Positions 33,888 through 43,067 of a DNA stretch of 64,000 bases are shown here, piece after piece (the stretch's first letter is position 1; each line of letters opens with the position of its first letter). The notes under the pieces are model-generated. The model was given only the letters and a program-made list of their open reading frames with translations, had not been told where the DNA came from and did no database searches. The DNA comes from Dietzia alimentaria 72 (GTDB lineage: Bacteria > Actinomycetota > Actinomycetes > Mycobacteriales > Mycobacteriaceae): positions 1 to 64,000 of the forward strand of contig NZ_AGFF01000005.1 of NCBI RefSeq assembly GCF_000226215.1, written 5' to 3'. The translations under genes were made by a program, and so were the position numbers.

Positions 33888-35179
33888 GCGGTGAGCGTCC
33901 CGGGGGCGGGGGGTCCGTTCCCGGACGTCCGGCGCACCAGCACTGTCGAGAGGGCCACGGCTGCGAGCCACACGAGTGGATAGATGTTGACGAACACGGC
34001 CAGTAGAAGTGGCGAGATATCCCCGCCGAGCATGAACAGTCCCATGGCGACCCAGCGGTCGTCCGGGAAGTTCACGTCGGGGAAGCTCTGCACCCAGTTG
34101 GCGGTGGCCGCCCACAATAACGGCGGCAGCAGCCAGAGGTACCAGCGCCTGGCCGTGTGTCCGTAGCTGAGCGCATAGTGCAGCGTGAGCACGAGCAGGG
34201 GAACGAACCACACCCAGTGATGCCCCCACGAGAACGGAGAGACCATCGGCATGGTCAGGCCGGCGAGGGTCACACCGAGTAGTCGGTGGCCGCTGCGGTG
34301 GGCGAGCACGGCGACTCCCAGGCCGAGAGCGGTGACTAGTGCTGCCGCGATGAGCCACGCCCATGTCGGTATCATCTCGACGCCCGCCACTCGGGCCATC
34401 GCGCCGCGGATCGACTGATTAGCCAGCATCGAGTCGTGGCCGATCCGCCGCGAGTCGAACAGGGTGCCCGACCAGTACCGGATCGCGTCGCCGGGGATCA
34501 CCGCGAACCCCAGCGCGACCGTCCCAAGGAACGTCGCCGCCGTGGTCGCTGCGAGTCGCCACCGTCCCGTGATCGCCCAGTAGACCCAGAAGAAGGCGGG
34601 GGTGAGTTTTATTCCAGCCGCGAGGCCGGATCCGATCCCGGCCCACTTCCGCCCAGATCGCCAGGCGAGGTGATCCGCCAGCACCGCCACCAACAGGAGC
34701 AGGTTGATCTGGCCGAGCCACAACGTGGTGCGCACCGGCTCCAGGGAGAGCGCGATCAGGGCGAGGCAGATCGAGACCTGGATTGTCACCCGGTCGGTTC
34801 GATAATCCAGCGCCCGGAAACACATCCGGATGGCGAGGTAGAGAAGTGCCAGGGTCAGCGCCGCCCACGCGGCTTCCATCAGCCGCGGTGTGACCTGGGT
34901 CAGGGGTGTGAACAGCAGCGCCGAAAAAGGCGGGTAGGTGAACGGCATCGGGCTGTAGAAGCGTCCGGGATCGGACCCGGAGAGCAGTCCTTCGTACAGC
35001 GGGAGACGCTCCAAAACGGCCCGGCCACCCCAGCGGTACACGTTGACATCGAGCAAGTTCCCGGTGATGCCCCACCACGGGGTCCGCTCATCCGGCGCGC
35101 GCAGGACCATCACCACCGACAGGAGCGCCGGCAGTGACAGGCACACGCGTAACAGGGGAGTGGAGGGCAGGGTGCGCAC
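33884..35179 (-). CDS. GT87-family polyprenyl-phosphate-mannose mannosyltransferase-like protein
   Basis: A 431-residue polytopic membrane protein (about ten helices) of the DUF2029/GT87 family, which includes PimE. The conserved pattern is DVNVYRWGGRAVLERLPLYEG in the first periplasmic loop (the Asp-x-x-x-Tyr region holds the catalytic Asp), FTYPPFSALLFTPL, LGQINLLLL, GIKLTPAFF and PFSWGHHWVWF. Members add alpha-1,2-mannose to lipid-linked glycans of the cell envelope. The GTG at 35179 is preceded at seven bases by TAGCTT, so it is preferred to the longer TTG frame to 35203. Confidence 0.84.
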   Translation of the reverse strand: MRTLPSTPLLRVCLSLPALLSVVMVLRAPDERTPWWGITGNLLDVNVYRWGGRAVLERLPLYEGLLSGSDPGRFYSPMPFTYPPFSALLFTPLTQVTPRLMEAAWAALTLALLYLAIRMCFRALDYRTDRVTIQVSICLALIALSLEPVRTTLWLGQINLLLLVAVLADHLAWRSGRKWAGIGSGLAAGIKLTPAFFWVYWAITGRWRLAATTAATFLGTVALGFAVIPGDAIRYWSGTLFDSRRIGHDSMLANQSIRGAMARVAGVEMIPTWAWLIAAALVTALGLGVAVLAHRSGHRLLGVTLAGLTMPMVSPFSWGHHWVWFVPLLVLTLHYALSYGHTARRWYLWLLPPLLWAATANWVQSFPDVNFPDDRWVAMGLFMLGGDISPLLLAVFVNIYPLVWLAAVALSTVLVRRTSGNGPPAPGTLTA

Positions 35180-35186
35180 AGGGTGC

Positions 35187-35192
35187 AAGCTA
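35187..35192 (-). promoter_or_regulatory. -10 box (TAGCTT), leaderless GT87 gene
   Basis: On the minus strand TAGCTT is seven bases before GTG 35179; this decides the start. Confidence 0.45.
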
Positions 35193-35217
35193 TGGCTCCG
35201 CAAAGCGGCCGAGGCCT

Positions 35218-35826
35218 CTAGATGTAGATCGCGGGGTCGATGTAGAACTGCGCTTCGCGCAGCTCCTCCTTGGTCGACCTGGCGGGCTTCGCGACGCCGG
35301 GGATTCCCACGACGATCGAGTCGGCGGGCGCGCTCTTGACGACCACCGCGTTCGCGCCGACCGACGAGTCGGTGCCGATCTCCACCGGGCCGAGGATCTT
35401 GGCGCCGGCGCCCACGGTCACACGGTCGCCGAGCGTGGGATGCCGCTTGACCTGCTTGAGCGACACGCCCCCGAGCGTGACTCCGTGATAGATCATGCAG
35501 TCGTCACCGATCTCGGCCGTCTCACCGATCACCACGCCCATACCGTGGTCGATGAAGAACCGTCGGCCGATCGTGGCACCGGGATGGATCTCGATCCCCG
35601 TGAGAAATCGGGCGAACTGCGCGAGAACGCGCGCCGCCGTGCGACCGGGCCCACCCTTGACCCACAGGCGATGGGACAGGCGATGAATCCAGATCGCGTG
35701 CAGGCCGGAGTAGACGACCGCGTTCTCGACGTCGCCGCGGGCCGCCGGGTCGTGGGCGCGCGCCGCGGCGAGGTCCTCACGCACAGTGCGTAGGAACCCC
35801 GCCGGGCGGTCGGAGTTGTCTGACAT
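35218..35826 (-). CDS. cysE: Serine O-acetyltransferase CysE
   Basis: A 202-residue left-handed beta-helix acyltransferase that makes O-acetylserine from serine and acetyl-CoA. The hexapeptide-repeat core is clear from [24 protein letters not shown] through [13 protein letters not shown] and [19 protein letters not shown], with the catalytic His in IDHG. It starts where cysK ends (overlapping ATG and TGA), giving a cysK-cysE cysteine operon. Length is at the short end of the family, as is usual in actinobacteria. Confidence 0.93.
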   Translation of the reverse strand: MSDNSDRPAGFLRTVREDLAAARAHDPAARGDVENAVVYSGLHAIWIHRLSHRLWVKGGPGRTAARVLAQFARFLTGIEIHPGATIGRRFFIDHGMGVVIGETAEIGDDCMIYHGVTLGGVSLKQVKRHPTLGDRVTVGAGAKILGPVEIGTDSSVGANAVVVKSAPADSIVVGIPGVAKPARSTKEELREAQFYIDPAIYI

Positions 35827-36761
35827 CAGTCGCGGTAGTCCTCGAAGAGTATCGTGGAGACGTAGCGCTCGCCGTAGTCGCACACGATCACGACGATGGT
35901 CTTGCCGGCGTTTTCCGGACGCTTGGCCACTTCGAGCGCCGACCAGACGTTGGCTCCCGAGGAGATGCCGCAGAGGATGCCCTCCTCCTGGGCCAGACGC
36001 TTGCTCACGGCGAGCGAGTCCTCGAGGGTCGCGGTGACGATCTCGTCGTAGACCTCCCGGTCGAGAATCTCGGGCACGAAGTTCGCGCCGAGTCCCTGGA
36101 TCTTGTGCGGGCCGGCCTTGCCCTCGGACAGGACCGGCGAGTCTTTGGGCTCCACGGCCACGACCTTGAGGTCCGACTTCTGCGACTTCAGGTACCGGCC
36201 GGCGCCCGAGATGGTGCCGCCGGTGCCGATGCCGGCCACGAAGACGTCGACGTCGCCAGCCGTGTCCTCCCAGATCTCCGGACCTGTGGTGCGACGGTGC
36301 ACATCGACGTTGGCGGGGTTGGCGAACTGGCGGGCCAGGACCGCGTTGTCGCGGGTCGAGGCAACCTCCTCGGCCTTGGCCACCGCGCCCTTCATGCCTT
36401 CGGAGCCGGGCGTGAGAATGAGCTCGGCGCCGTAGGCGCGCATCACCGCGCGACGCTCCGCCGACATCGTGTCGGGCATGACGATGACGGCCTTGAAGCC
36501 ACGTGCGGCGGCGACCATCGACAGCGCGATACCAGTGTTGCCGGAGGTTCCCTCGACGATCGTGCCGCCGGGCTTGAGGCCACCGGACGCCACGGCGTCG
36601 TCGATGATGGCCGCACCGATGCGGTCCTTGACGCTGCTGGCCGGGTTCGCCGACTCGAGCTTGGCCAGCACGGTGGCACCGGTGCCGTCGGAGAGGGAGT
36701 TGAGACGGACCAGCGGGGTGCCGCCGATGGTCTCGGTGATGTCCGAGTAGATCTTCGCCAT
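35826..36761 (-). CDS. cysK: O-acetylserine sulfhydrylase (cysteine synthase) CysK
   Basis: A 311-residue PLP enzyme that makes cysteine from O-acetylserine and sulfide. The PLP Lys is in [10 protein letters not shown], the substrate loop is [11 protein letters not shown], and the phosphate-binding Gly-rich loop is [16 protein letters not shown]. It precedes cysE with a stop/start overlap, so both are co-transcribed; the CysK-CysE complex is well known in the family. ATG 36761 has only a weak ribosome site. Confidence 0.95.
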   Translation of the reverse strand: MAKIYSDITETIGGTPLVRLNSLSDGTGATVLAKLESANPASSVKDRIGAAIIDDAVASGGLKPGGTIVEGTSGNTGIALSMVAAARGFKAVIVMPDTMSAERRAVMRAYGAELILTPGSEGMKGAVAKAEEVASTRDNAVLARQFANPANVDVHRRTTGPEIWEDTAGDVDVFVAGIGTGGTISGAGRYLKSQKSDLKVVAVEPKDSPVLSEGKAGPHKIQGLGANFVPEILDREVYDEIVTATLEDSLAVSKRLAQEEGILCGISSGANVWSALEVAKRPENAGKTIVVIVCDYGERYVSTILFEDYRD

Positions 36762-36886
36762 GAGTGAGTTCCGTCCTGAAGAATGAACCGATCTGTCTAC
36801 TCGCAAGTGTACGGGACGAGGCATTCGTTTACGCGCTCTCGCCCCAGAAATGTGTCAGGATTTGGCGGGGTGGCCACGGCTGGGCC

Positions 36887-36892
36887 GATAAT
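36887..36892 (+). promoter_or_regulatory. Candidate -10 (GATAAT) for the acyl-CoA ligase gene
   Basis: GATAAT lies 45 bases before the ATG at 36937, with GAAAGG nearer the start as ribosome site. A TTGGCG at 36862-36867 could be its -35, with a long 19-base spacer. The divergent cysK promoter shares the 175-base gap. Confidence 0.4.
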
Positions 36893-36936
36893 GGAGCGCA
36901 CTCCTCGTCGTCGTTTCCGAAAGGTCGCACCGCAGT

Positions 36937-38745
36937 ATGCGCGAGATTTCCGTCCCCACCGATCGCACCTACACGAGCGACGATCTGATCCCGGCCGTCG
37001 CACGACGGCGCGCCGCCGACGCTCCGGGCTCCGTCGCGTTCGAGCACTTCCCGGGGGAGAGCTGGCAGCCGGTCACCAACAGTGAGGTCGTGGACCGCGT
37101 GGATCGGATCGCCGCCGGTCTCGTCGCGGCGGGCGTCGAGCCGGGCGACCGCGTGGCCCTCATGGCCGGCACGCGTCTCGAATGGATCCTCGTAGACCTG
37201 GCCATCTGGACCGCGGGCGCCATCTCCGTCCCCGTCTACCCCTCGTCTTCCGCCGGGCAGCTCGAGTGGATTCTCGCCGACTCCGGCGCCAAGATCCTCG
37301 TGGCCGAGGGCGATGCGCACGTGGCCGTGGTGGACGCCACCGAGGTGCCCGACTCCTGCGCCCACGTCCTCTACCTCGACGACGGAGGACTCGACACTCT
37401 CGAGAAGGGCGGTGGGGATGTGTCCGCGGAGACCCTCGACGCCGCCCTCGCGACCATCGCGACTGACGATCCCGCGTCGATCATCTACACCTCCGGCACA
37501 ACCGGCCGGCCGAAAGGTTGCGTGATCACCCACCGCAACCTGCTCGCCGAGTGTCACGGACTGCTCGACCACCCCATCGGGAGCATGGCGCAGGACGGCA
37601 ACAAGGTGCTCATGTTCCTGCCGCTGGCGCACGTCCTGGCACGGGCCGTCACCTACACCGTTTTCCTGGGCGGAGCGACTACGGGGTTCTGGGACGACAC
37701 GGCCACCCTTCTCGCGCGTTTTGCAGACTTCCGGCCCCACATGATCCTCGGCGTCCCCCGTGTCTTCGAGAAGGTGCGCGATGGGATCGCCAAGACAGCC
37801 GGGGACAAGGGGCGACTTCAGAAGCAGATCTTCGAGCGCGCGGAAGAGGTCGCGATCAAGGCCAGTGAGCTCCGCGGTGGAGACGGTCTTGACGACGGCG
37901 GTAGGGCCTCCCTCGCCCACGCGGTCCAGTACAAGGTCCTGGATGTTGCCGTCTACAGCAGTGTGCGCGAGGCGCTCGGTGGCCGCTGCCAGTACGCCAT
38001 TTCCGGCGGAGGTGCCCTGCCCGACCGCATCTCGCACTTCTTCCGCGGCCTCGGAGTCCCGCTCTATGAGGGCTACGGCCTCACCGAGAGCACCGCGGCG
38101 GTCACCGTCAACGGGCCCGGTTGCCAGCGGATCGGGACCGTCGGTCAGCCGGTAGCCGGCAACTCCGTCCGGATTGCCGAGTCTGGCGAGGTGGAGATCT
38201 CCGGGCCCGTCGTGTTCACCAGTTACTGGAACAACCAGGAGGCGACCGCCGAGGCCCTCCGGGACGGCTGGTTTGCCACCGGCGACCTGGGCTCACTGGA
38301 CGATGACGGTTACCTGACCATCACCGGGCGGGCCAAGGAGATCATCGTCACCGCCGGGGGCAAGAACGTCTCTCCCGGCCCGATAGAGGACACGATCCGG
38401 TCGAATCCGCTCGTCGGCCACGCGTTGCTCGTGGGAGAGGGGCGACGGTTCGTTTCCGCTCTGGTCACTCTCGACGAGGAGGGAGCAGGCAAGTGGGCCC
38501 GGGACAACGGACACGGTGACGCGTCCCTCAAGGACCTGGCGGACAACGACGCGCTGCGCTCCGAGATCCAGAAGTCGATCGACAAGGCCAACGCCCAGGT
38601 ATCGCATGCCGAAGGCGTCAAGAAATTCACTCTCCTGCCGAATGACTTCTCGGAGGACTCCGGTGAACTCACCGCGACTCTCAAGGTGAAACGACACGTG
38701 GTGGACACGAACTATTCCGACCAGATCGAGGCCATGTACGCCTGA
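36937..38745 (+). CDS. Long-chain fatty-acid-CoA ligase (FadD-type AMP-forming)
   Basis: A 602-residue ANL-superfamily enzyme. The P-loop-like motif YTSGTTGRPKG is at about 188, followed by YEGYGLTESTAA (A5-type adenine loop) and the hinge ITGRAKEIIVTAGGKNVSP with the Gly-Arg-Lys-type segment; the catalytic C-terminal Lys lies in ATLKVKRHVV. It activates fatty acids to acyl-CoA. It is 42% or so like its convergent neighbour in general layout by eye, both of the FadD15-like class with a large N-domain. A bidirectional hairpin separates them. Confidence 0.88.
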   Translation: MREISVPTDRTYTSDDLIPAVARRRAADAPGSVAFEHFPGESWQPVTNSEVVDRVDRIAAGLVAAGVEPGDRVALMAGTRLEWILVDLAIWTAGAISVPVYPSSSAGQLEWILADSGAKILVAEGDAHVAVVDATEVPDSCAHVLYLDDGGLDTLEKGGGDVSAETLDAALATIATDDPASIIYTSGTTGRPKGCVITHRNLLAECHGLLDHPIGSMAQDGNKVLMFLPLAHVLARAVTYTVFLGGATTGFWDDTATLLARFADFRPHMILGVPRVFEKVRDGIAKTAGDKGRLQKQIFERAEEVAIKASELRGGDGLDDGGRASLAHAVQYKVLDVAVYSSVREALGGRCQYAISGGGALPDRISHFFRGLGVPLYEGYGLTESTAAVTVNGPGCQRIGTVGQPVAGNSVRIAESGEVEISGPVVFTSYWNNQEATAEALRDGWFATGDLGSLDDDGYLTITGRAKEIIVTAGGKNVSPGPIEDTIRSNPLVGHALLVGEGRRFVSALVTLDEEGAGKWARDNGHGDASLKDLADNDALRSEIQKSIDKANAQVSHAEGVKKFTLLPNDFSEDSGELTATLKVKRHVVDTNYSDQIEAMYA

Positions 38746-38774
38746 ATGCCCGGACCCCGACGGGGCCCGGGCAT
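38746..38774. terminator. Bidirectional hairpin between two convergent acyl-CoA ligases
   Basis: ATGCCCGG (38746-38753) pairs with CCGGGCAT (38767-38774), and inside CCCC pairs with GGGG. It sits exactly in the 48-base gap between two stops, so it can end both transcripts. There is no T-tract. Confidence 0.7.
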
Positions 38775-38793
38775 CGGGAAGCGCGGAGGGGAC

Positions 38794-40581
38794 TTACTTC
38801 GTGTAGAGGTTCTCGATATCACCGGAGAAGCGATCGTGGACCACGTTGCGCTTCAACTTGAGCGTCGGCGTGAGCTCGCCGCCCTCGACGGTGAACTCCG
38901 CCGCGAGGATCTTGAATTTCCGGATCGACTCGGCGCGTGAGACGGTGGCGTTTGCCCGGTCCACGGCGTCCTGGATCGCGCCGACGAGATCGCCGTCCTG
39001 CAGAAGGTCGCTGACCTCGCCGGTCTTGCCCTTGCGGTCTCGCCAGCCCGCGAAGGTCTCCTGGTCGATGGTGATGAGGGCCGCGATGTAGCTGCGGTTG
39101 TCGCCCACCACGACGGCCTGGCTGATTAGCGGATCGGAAGCGAGCTTGTCCTCGAGTTGCGACGGCGAGACGTTCTTTCCACCGGCGGTGACGATGAGGT
39201 CCTTCTTGCGGCCGGTGATCGACAGGTAGCCGTCCGAGTCGAGCTCTCCGATGTCACCGGTGTGGTACCACTCACCGGTCCAGGCGTCCTCGTTGGCCTG
39301 CGGGTTCTGCCAATACCCCTTGAACAGGGTTTTGGCCTTTGCCAGGACCTCCCCGTCCTCGGCGATCTGGATGGTGACGCCCGGGATCGGCATGCCGACG
39401 GTGCCGATCTTGGCCGCGTTGATCGGGTTGACGGTGAGGACGCCGGAGGACTCGGTGAGACCGTAGCCCTCGAGCAGGTCGAAGCCCGCACCGCGGAAGA
39501 AGTGGCCGAGCCGGGCACCGAGGGGACCGCCGCCGGAGATGACGCGGTCGCACTCGCCGCCGAGAGCATCGTGCAACTTCGAGTAGACGAGCTTGGCGAA
39601 CAGTTTCTGCTTGAGAGATAAGGCGAGTGACGGCTTGCCTCCGCCCTCGAGGGCCTTGGAGTAATCGATGGCGGTCTGGACGGCGGCCCCGAAGATCTTG
39701 GCCTTGGCCCCACCGGCGGTCTCGGCCTTGGCGGCGGCCGAGTTGTAGACCTTCTCCAACACGCGCGGTACCGACACCAGGAACGTCGGGTGGACCTCGG
39801 CCAGGCGCTCGACGACCTTGGTCGCGTCGGGCTCGTGGGCGACGGTGACGCGCTTGTAGAAGCATGCCACCTCCACGATGCGGGCCAGGACGTGAGCCAG
39901 CGGGAGGAAGATCAGAGTGCGGCTGTTGGGGACGAACGCGGCCTCCAGGCGCTGCTCCACGGCGACGACGACATCACCGAAACCCCCGTGCACAATTTCG
40001 CAGCCCTTTGGATTGCCGGTGGTGCCGGAGGTGTAGACGATCGCGCAGGTGTCGTCCTGGGTCGTGGCGCGTGAGACCTTCTCGACCTCGTCGTCAGAGA
40101 TGCTGGCACCCGCCTCGACGAGTCGGGCGATCAGATCGTCCTCGATGACCAGGATGTCACCCTCCCAGCTGCTCTCGGAGGTGAGCACCTCCCGCAGTTC
40201 GAGGTTCTCGACCACGGCGATCGAGGACCCGGAGTCGGTGAGGATCCAGTCACACTGGGCGGAGGATGAAGTCTCGTAGATCGGGACTGTGATGGCGCCG
40301 ACTACCCAGCTGGCCCAGGCGATGAGCGACCACTCATAGCGGGTGTGGCTCATGATTGCCAGGCGGTCGCCCGGCTTGACGTTGTGGGCCATGAGGCCCT
40401 TGGCGACGCTCTTGACCTCCTCCAGATACTCCGCACAGGACACTTCCTGCCAATCGCTTCCGACGAGTCGGAGCACGGCGACGTCGTTCGGTGCCTCCTC
40501 GGCGTTCTTGAACACCAGTCTGCCGAGGTTCTCGACGGGAAAAGGCTTGGTGGCGGGAGGGCTGGCGAACTCGGTGGTCAT
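38794..40581 (-). CDS. Long-chain acyl-CoA synthetase, second paralogue
   Basis: A 595-residue ANL enzyme with YTSGTTGNPKG, LLEGYGLTESSG, and SITGRKKDLIVTAGGKNVSPS, the Gly-Arg-Lys-Lys-Asp hinge typical of FadD15-like synthetases; the C-terminal Lys is in LTPTLKLKRNVV. It activates long-chain fatty acids. ATG 40581 has TAAGGA seven bases upstream and is preferred to the earlier start at 40614. It is a convergent paralogue of the gene at 36937, suggesting an inverted duplication. Confidence 0.88.
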   Translation of the reverse strand: MTTEFASPPATKPFPVENLGRLVFKNAEEAPNDVAVLRLVGSDWQEVSCAEYLEEVKSVAKGLMAHNVKPGDRLAIMSHTRYEWSLIAWASWVVGAITVPIYETSSSAQCDWILTDSGSSIAVVENLELREVLTSESSWEGDILVIEDDLIARLVEAGASISDDEVEKVSRATTQDDTCAIVYTSGTTGNPKGCEIVHGGFGDVVVAVEQRLEAAFVPNSRTLIFLPLAHVLARIVEVACFYKRVTVAHEPDATKVVERLAEVHPTFLVSVPRVLEKVYNSAAAKAETAGGAKAKIFGAAVQTAIDYSKALEGGGKPSLALSLKQKLFAKLVYSKLHDALGGECDRVISGGGPLGARLGHFFRGAGFDLLEGYGLTESSGVLTVNPINAAKIGTVGMPIPGVTIQIAEDGEVLAKAKTLFKGYWQNPQANEDAWTGEWYHTGDIGELDSDGYLSITGRKKDLIVTAGGKNVSPSQLEDKLASDPLISQAVVVGDNRSYIAALITIDQETFAGWRDRKGKTGEVSDLLQDGDLVGAIQDAVDRANATVSRAESIRKFKILAAEFTVEGGELTPTLKLKRNVVHDRFSGDIENLYTK

Positions 40582-40603
40582 CGTGATCCTTAGGTCATGT
40601 GTG

Positions 40604-40623
40604 GCCTGCATCACTGCCGAGTG
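40604..40623. repeat. Possible fragment of the dispersed repeat
   Basis: GCCTGCATC then AC then TGCCGAGTG matches the core of copy A with a two-base insertion (18 of 18 flanking positions). It lies in the promoter region of the acyl-CoA synthetase. Chance similarity is possible. Confidence 0.3.
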
Positions 40624-40656
40624 TAGGTGGCGACCGGCCCCCCGTGTGGACCACTG

Positions 40657-40676
40657 TCTATTTGTATCTATTTATA
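40657..40676. promoter_or_regulatory. AT-rich direct repeat in the promoter region of the second acyl-CoA ligase
   Basis: TCTATTTGTA (40657-40666) is followed directly by TCTATTTATA (40667-40676), two 10-bp copies with one mismatch. It is a strong AT patch in an otherwise GC-rich 216-base gap. On the minus strand it gives TATAAATAG, which may act as -10 or as binding site for a regulator. Confidence 0.5.
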
Positions 40677-40785
40677 CGAGCGGCCGAACACGGGCGTTCT
40701 CGTCGGCTGCTCGGGTTTGATCGATGGGAGAGGTCGAAAAGCGGGCGTTGTTCCGATCCGGCCTGCCCCGCTCGATGCCCGGCGG

Positions 40786-40791
40786 TAAGGT
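40786..40791 (+). promoter_or_regulatory. -10 box (TAAGGT), leaderless HD-like gene
   Basis: TAAGGT, six bases, then ATG at 40798. Confidence 0.55.
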
Positions 40792-40797
40792 CTGAAC

Positions 40798-41430
40798 ATG
40801 GATACCGACCGCGGGACGGCCGCTGACCCTCTCGACCTCGAGGTCGAGTTCCTGACCGACGAACTGCGCTCTGAACTGCTGGAACGTTGGAACGACCCGC
40901 AGCGGTGTTATCACAACGTCACGCACCTGCGAGCGGTACTGAGAGCCGTGGATGTGCTTGAGGCCGACGGGGAGTCGTTCGACGGCACCGCGGTCCGTCT
41001 GGCCGCCTGGTTTCACACTGCGGTGTTCGATCCCACGGAGTCGGAGAACAACGACAAGTCGGCGGTGTGGACCGAGAAGGTGCTCGACCCGGCCGCACCG
41101 GTAGACGAGGTGGTGCGCCTGGTGCGGGCCATGGGAGGGCACCGTGTCGAGCCCGGCGATCTCAACGGGGCGGTGCTCTCCGATGCGGACCTCGCGGTAT
41201 TGGGCGCGGACCCGGAGACCTATGACACCTACTCGAAAGAAGTGCGCCACGAATTCGCACATGTGCCGGGTGAGCGGTTCGTAGCCGGGCGTATCGCCGC
41301 GCTCGAGGGGTTACTCGAACGCAGATCGGTGTTTCTCACGCGCGCTGGGCGCGATATCTGGGAGAAGCAGGCGCACGCCAACCTCAACCGTGAGCTGGGA
41401 CTCCTGCGAGCGGGCGTCTCAGACGATTAA
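40798..41430 (+). CDS. HD-superfamily metal phosphohydrolase-like protein with altered HD motif
   Basis: A 210-residue helical protein of the predicted metal-dependent HD family found in bacteria: CYHNVTHL (H39, H43), the helix AAWFHTAVFDP, later SDADLAVLG and a terminal Tyr-rich helix. In relatives the third motif is FHDxVYD; here the Asp is Thr (H73-T74), although D78 is kept. The catalytic metal pair may be impaired. The substrate of the family is not firmly known. Leaderless start at ATG 40798. Confidence 0.78.
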   Translation: MDTDRGTAADPLDLEVEFLTDELRSELLERWNDPQRCYHNVTHLRAVLRAVDVLEADGESFDGTAVRLAAWFHTAVFDPTESENNDKSAVWTEKVLDPAAPVDEVVRLVRAMGGHRVEPGDLNGAVLSDADLAVLGADPETYDTYSKEVRHEFAHVPGERFVAGRIAALEGLLERRSVFLTRAGRDIWEKQAHANLNRELGLLRAGVSDD

Positions 41431-41446
41431 GTGTCCCGAGGTCTGG

Positions 41447-43012
41447 TCAGACGCCCGGAGGCGTACCCGCCGCCGTGTACTCGGCCACGCCGTTAGCCAC
41501 CATAATCTCCGTGATGGCCTTCATATCGGACTCACCGGGCAGGCCCCAGCCCTCGCTGTAGTCGTAGATCTCGGCGAGGGTATGTGAATCACGGGTGCCG
41601 CGGGCTAGTTCCACATCCGTCGGTCCGATCAGTGCAGGGTGCGGGACACCGACGGCGCCGGAGACCTTGATCAGCTCGCGACGCAGCGCACGGAGGTAAT
41701 TGGCGCAGCGCTCGGCCATGGTCGCGGGGTCGATGCCGCGGATGAGCCACGGATTCTGGGTCGCCACGCCTGTCGGGCAGCCGCCCGTGTGACATTTCTG
41801 TGCTTGGATGCAACCCACCGAGAGCATCGGTTCGCGGGCCACGTTGATCATGTCGACGCCCATAGCGAAGGCCACCACCGCGTTCTCGGGGATCCCGAGC
41901 TTGCCGGAACCGATGAACACCACATCGTCGGTGAGACCCGCCTCCGCGAAGAGCGAATAGACACGGGGAAATCCAAGCCGGAATGGCAGGGAGACAGCGT
42001 CTGAAAAGACCAGGGGACCGGCGCCGGTGCCGCCCTCGCCACCGTCGATCGTGATGAAGTCGACGCCACGATCACGGGGGACCATGGCGGCGGCTAGTTC
42101 GGACCAGAAGTGGGTTTCTCCGACTGCAGACTTGATTCCCACGGGTAGGCCCGTGCGGTCGGCGATCTCCTCCACGAGGTCGAGGAGGGAGTCGACGTCG
42201 TGAAAGGCTGTGTGGCGCGACGGGCTTGCGCAGTCCTCGCCCATCGGGATGCCACGAAGCTCCGAGACCTCCCGGGTGATCTTCGCGGCGGGCAGGAGCC
42301 CGCCGAGCCCGGGCTTTGCGCCCTGGCTGAGCTTGATCTCGATCGCGCGTATGGGGTTCTTCTCGGTGAGGGCGACCAGCTTCTCGATGTCGAAGCGGCC
42401 CGCCTCGTCCCGACACCCGAAGTAGGCGGTCCCGATCTGGTAGATCAGGTCGGCGCCGTTCTGATGGTACGGGCTGAGTCCGCCCTCGCCGGTGTTGTGC
42501 AGCGCGCCGGCGAGCGCAGCCCCGCGGTTGAGCGCCTCGACGGCCGGCCCGGACAGGGCGCCGTAGCTCATGGCCGAGATCGAGACCAGGGAGTCAGGGC
42601 GGAACGCGCGCGCCCGGCCACGGGCACCACCGAGCACCTTGGCGGGCGGAGTCGGCAGAAACTCGCCGGAGTGGATATGCGCGGACAGGGCGACGTCACT
42701 GAACGTGCGCTGCTTGATGACGGGGTAACCCTCGAGGAACTCGACATCATTGTCGGTTCCGAAGCCGAACGTGGTGGCCCGCTTCTCGGCGGACTCGTAA
42801 ACCCAGTCGCGCTGATCCCGGGTGAACGGCCGTTCCTCGTTGTTGCTCGCCACGATGTACTGCCGCAGTTCGGGGCCGATCGCGGTCAGTGCCCGCCGCG
42901 CGTGCCCGAGGACAGGGAAGTTCCGCAAGACTGGGTAGCGGGTCTGTCGCATGTCGGCGGCTGCGACCGCGGCCAGCGTGGCGAGCGGGGCACCGAGGAG
43001 CCATTTGCGCAT
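41447..43012 (-). CDS. Stand-alone FMN-binding glutamate-synthase-like protein
   Basis: A 521-residue protein equal to the FMN/[3Fe-4S] central part of glutamate synthase. Family parts are ISAMSYGALSGPAVEAL, HNTGEGGLSPYH, EIKLSQGAKPGLGGLLPA, DGGEGGTGAGP and the Cys set CIQAQKCHTGGCPTGVATQ for the iron-sulfur cluster. It lacks the glutaminase domain, so glutamine is not a direct substrate; archaeal-type relatives occur alone. Start ATG 43012, or GTG 43030 (both without a clear ribosome site). A hydrophobic N-terminal stretch may anchor it to the membrane. Confidence 0.85.
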   Translation of the reverse strand: MRKWLLGAPLATLAAVAAADMRQTRYPVLRNFPVLGHARRALTAIGPELRQYIVASNNEERPFTRDQRDWVYESAEKRATTFGFGTDNDVEFLEGYPVIKQRTFSDVALSAHIHSGEFLPTPPAKVLGGARGRARAFRPDSLVSISAMSYGALSGPAVEALNRGAALAGALHNTGEGGLSPYHQNGADLIYQIGTAYFGCRDEAGRFDIEKLVALTEKNPIRAIEIKLSQGAKPGLGGLLPAAKITREVSELRGIPMGEDCASPSRHTAFHDVDSLLDLVEEIADRTGLPVGIKSAVGETHFWSELAAAMVPRDRGVDFITIDGGEGGTGAGPLVFSDAVSLPFRLGFPRVYSLFAEAGLTDDVVFIGSGKLGIPENAVVAFAMGVDMINVAREPMLSVGCIQAQKCHTGGCPTGVATQNPWLIRGIDPATMAERCANYLRALRRELIKVSGAVGVPHPALIGPTDVELARGTRDSHTLAEIYDYSEGWGLPGESDMKAITEIMVANGVAEYTAAGTPPGV

Positions 43013-43067
43013 GCGCTCATGATGGGCCACAGTTTGGCGAGTCGGCGGTAGGAACGCCGCTATCGAC

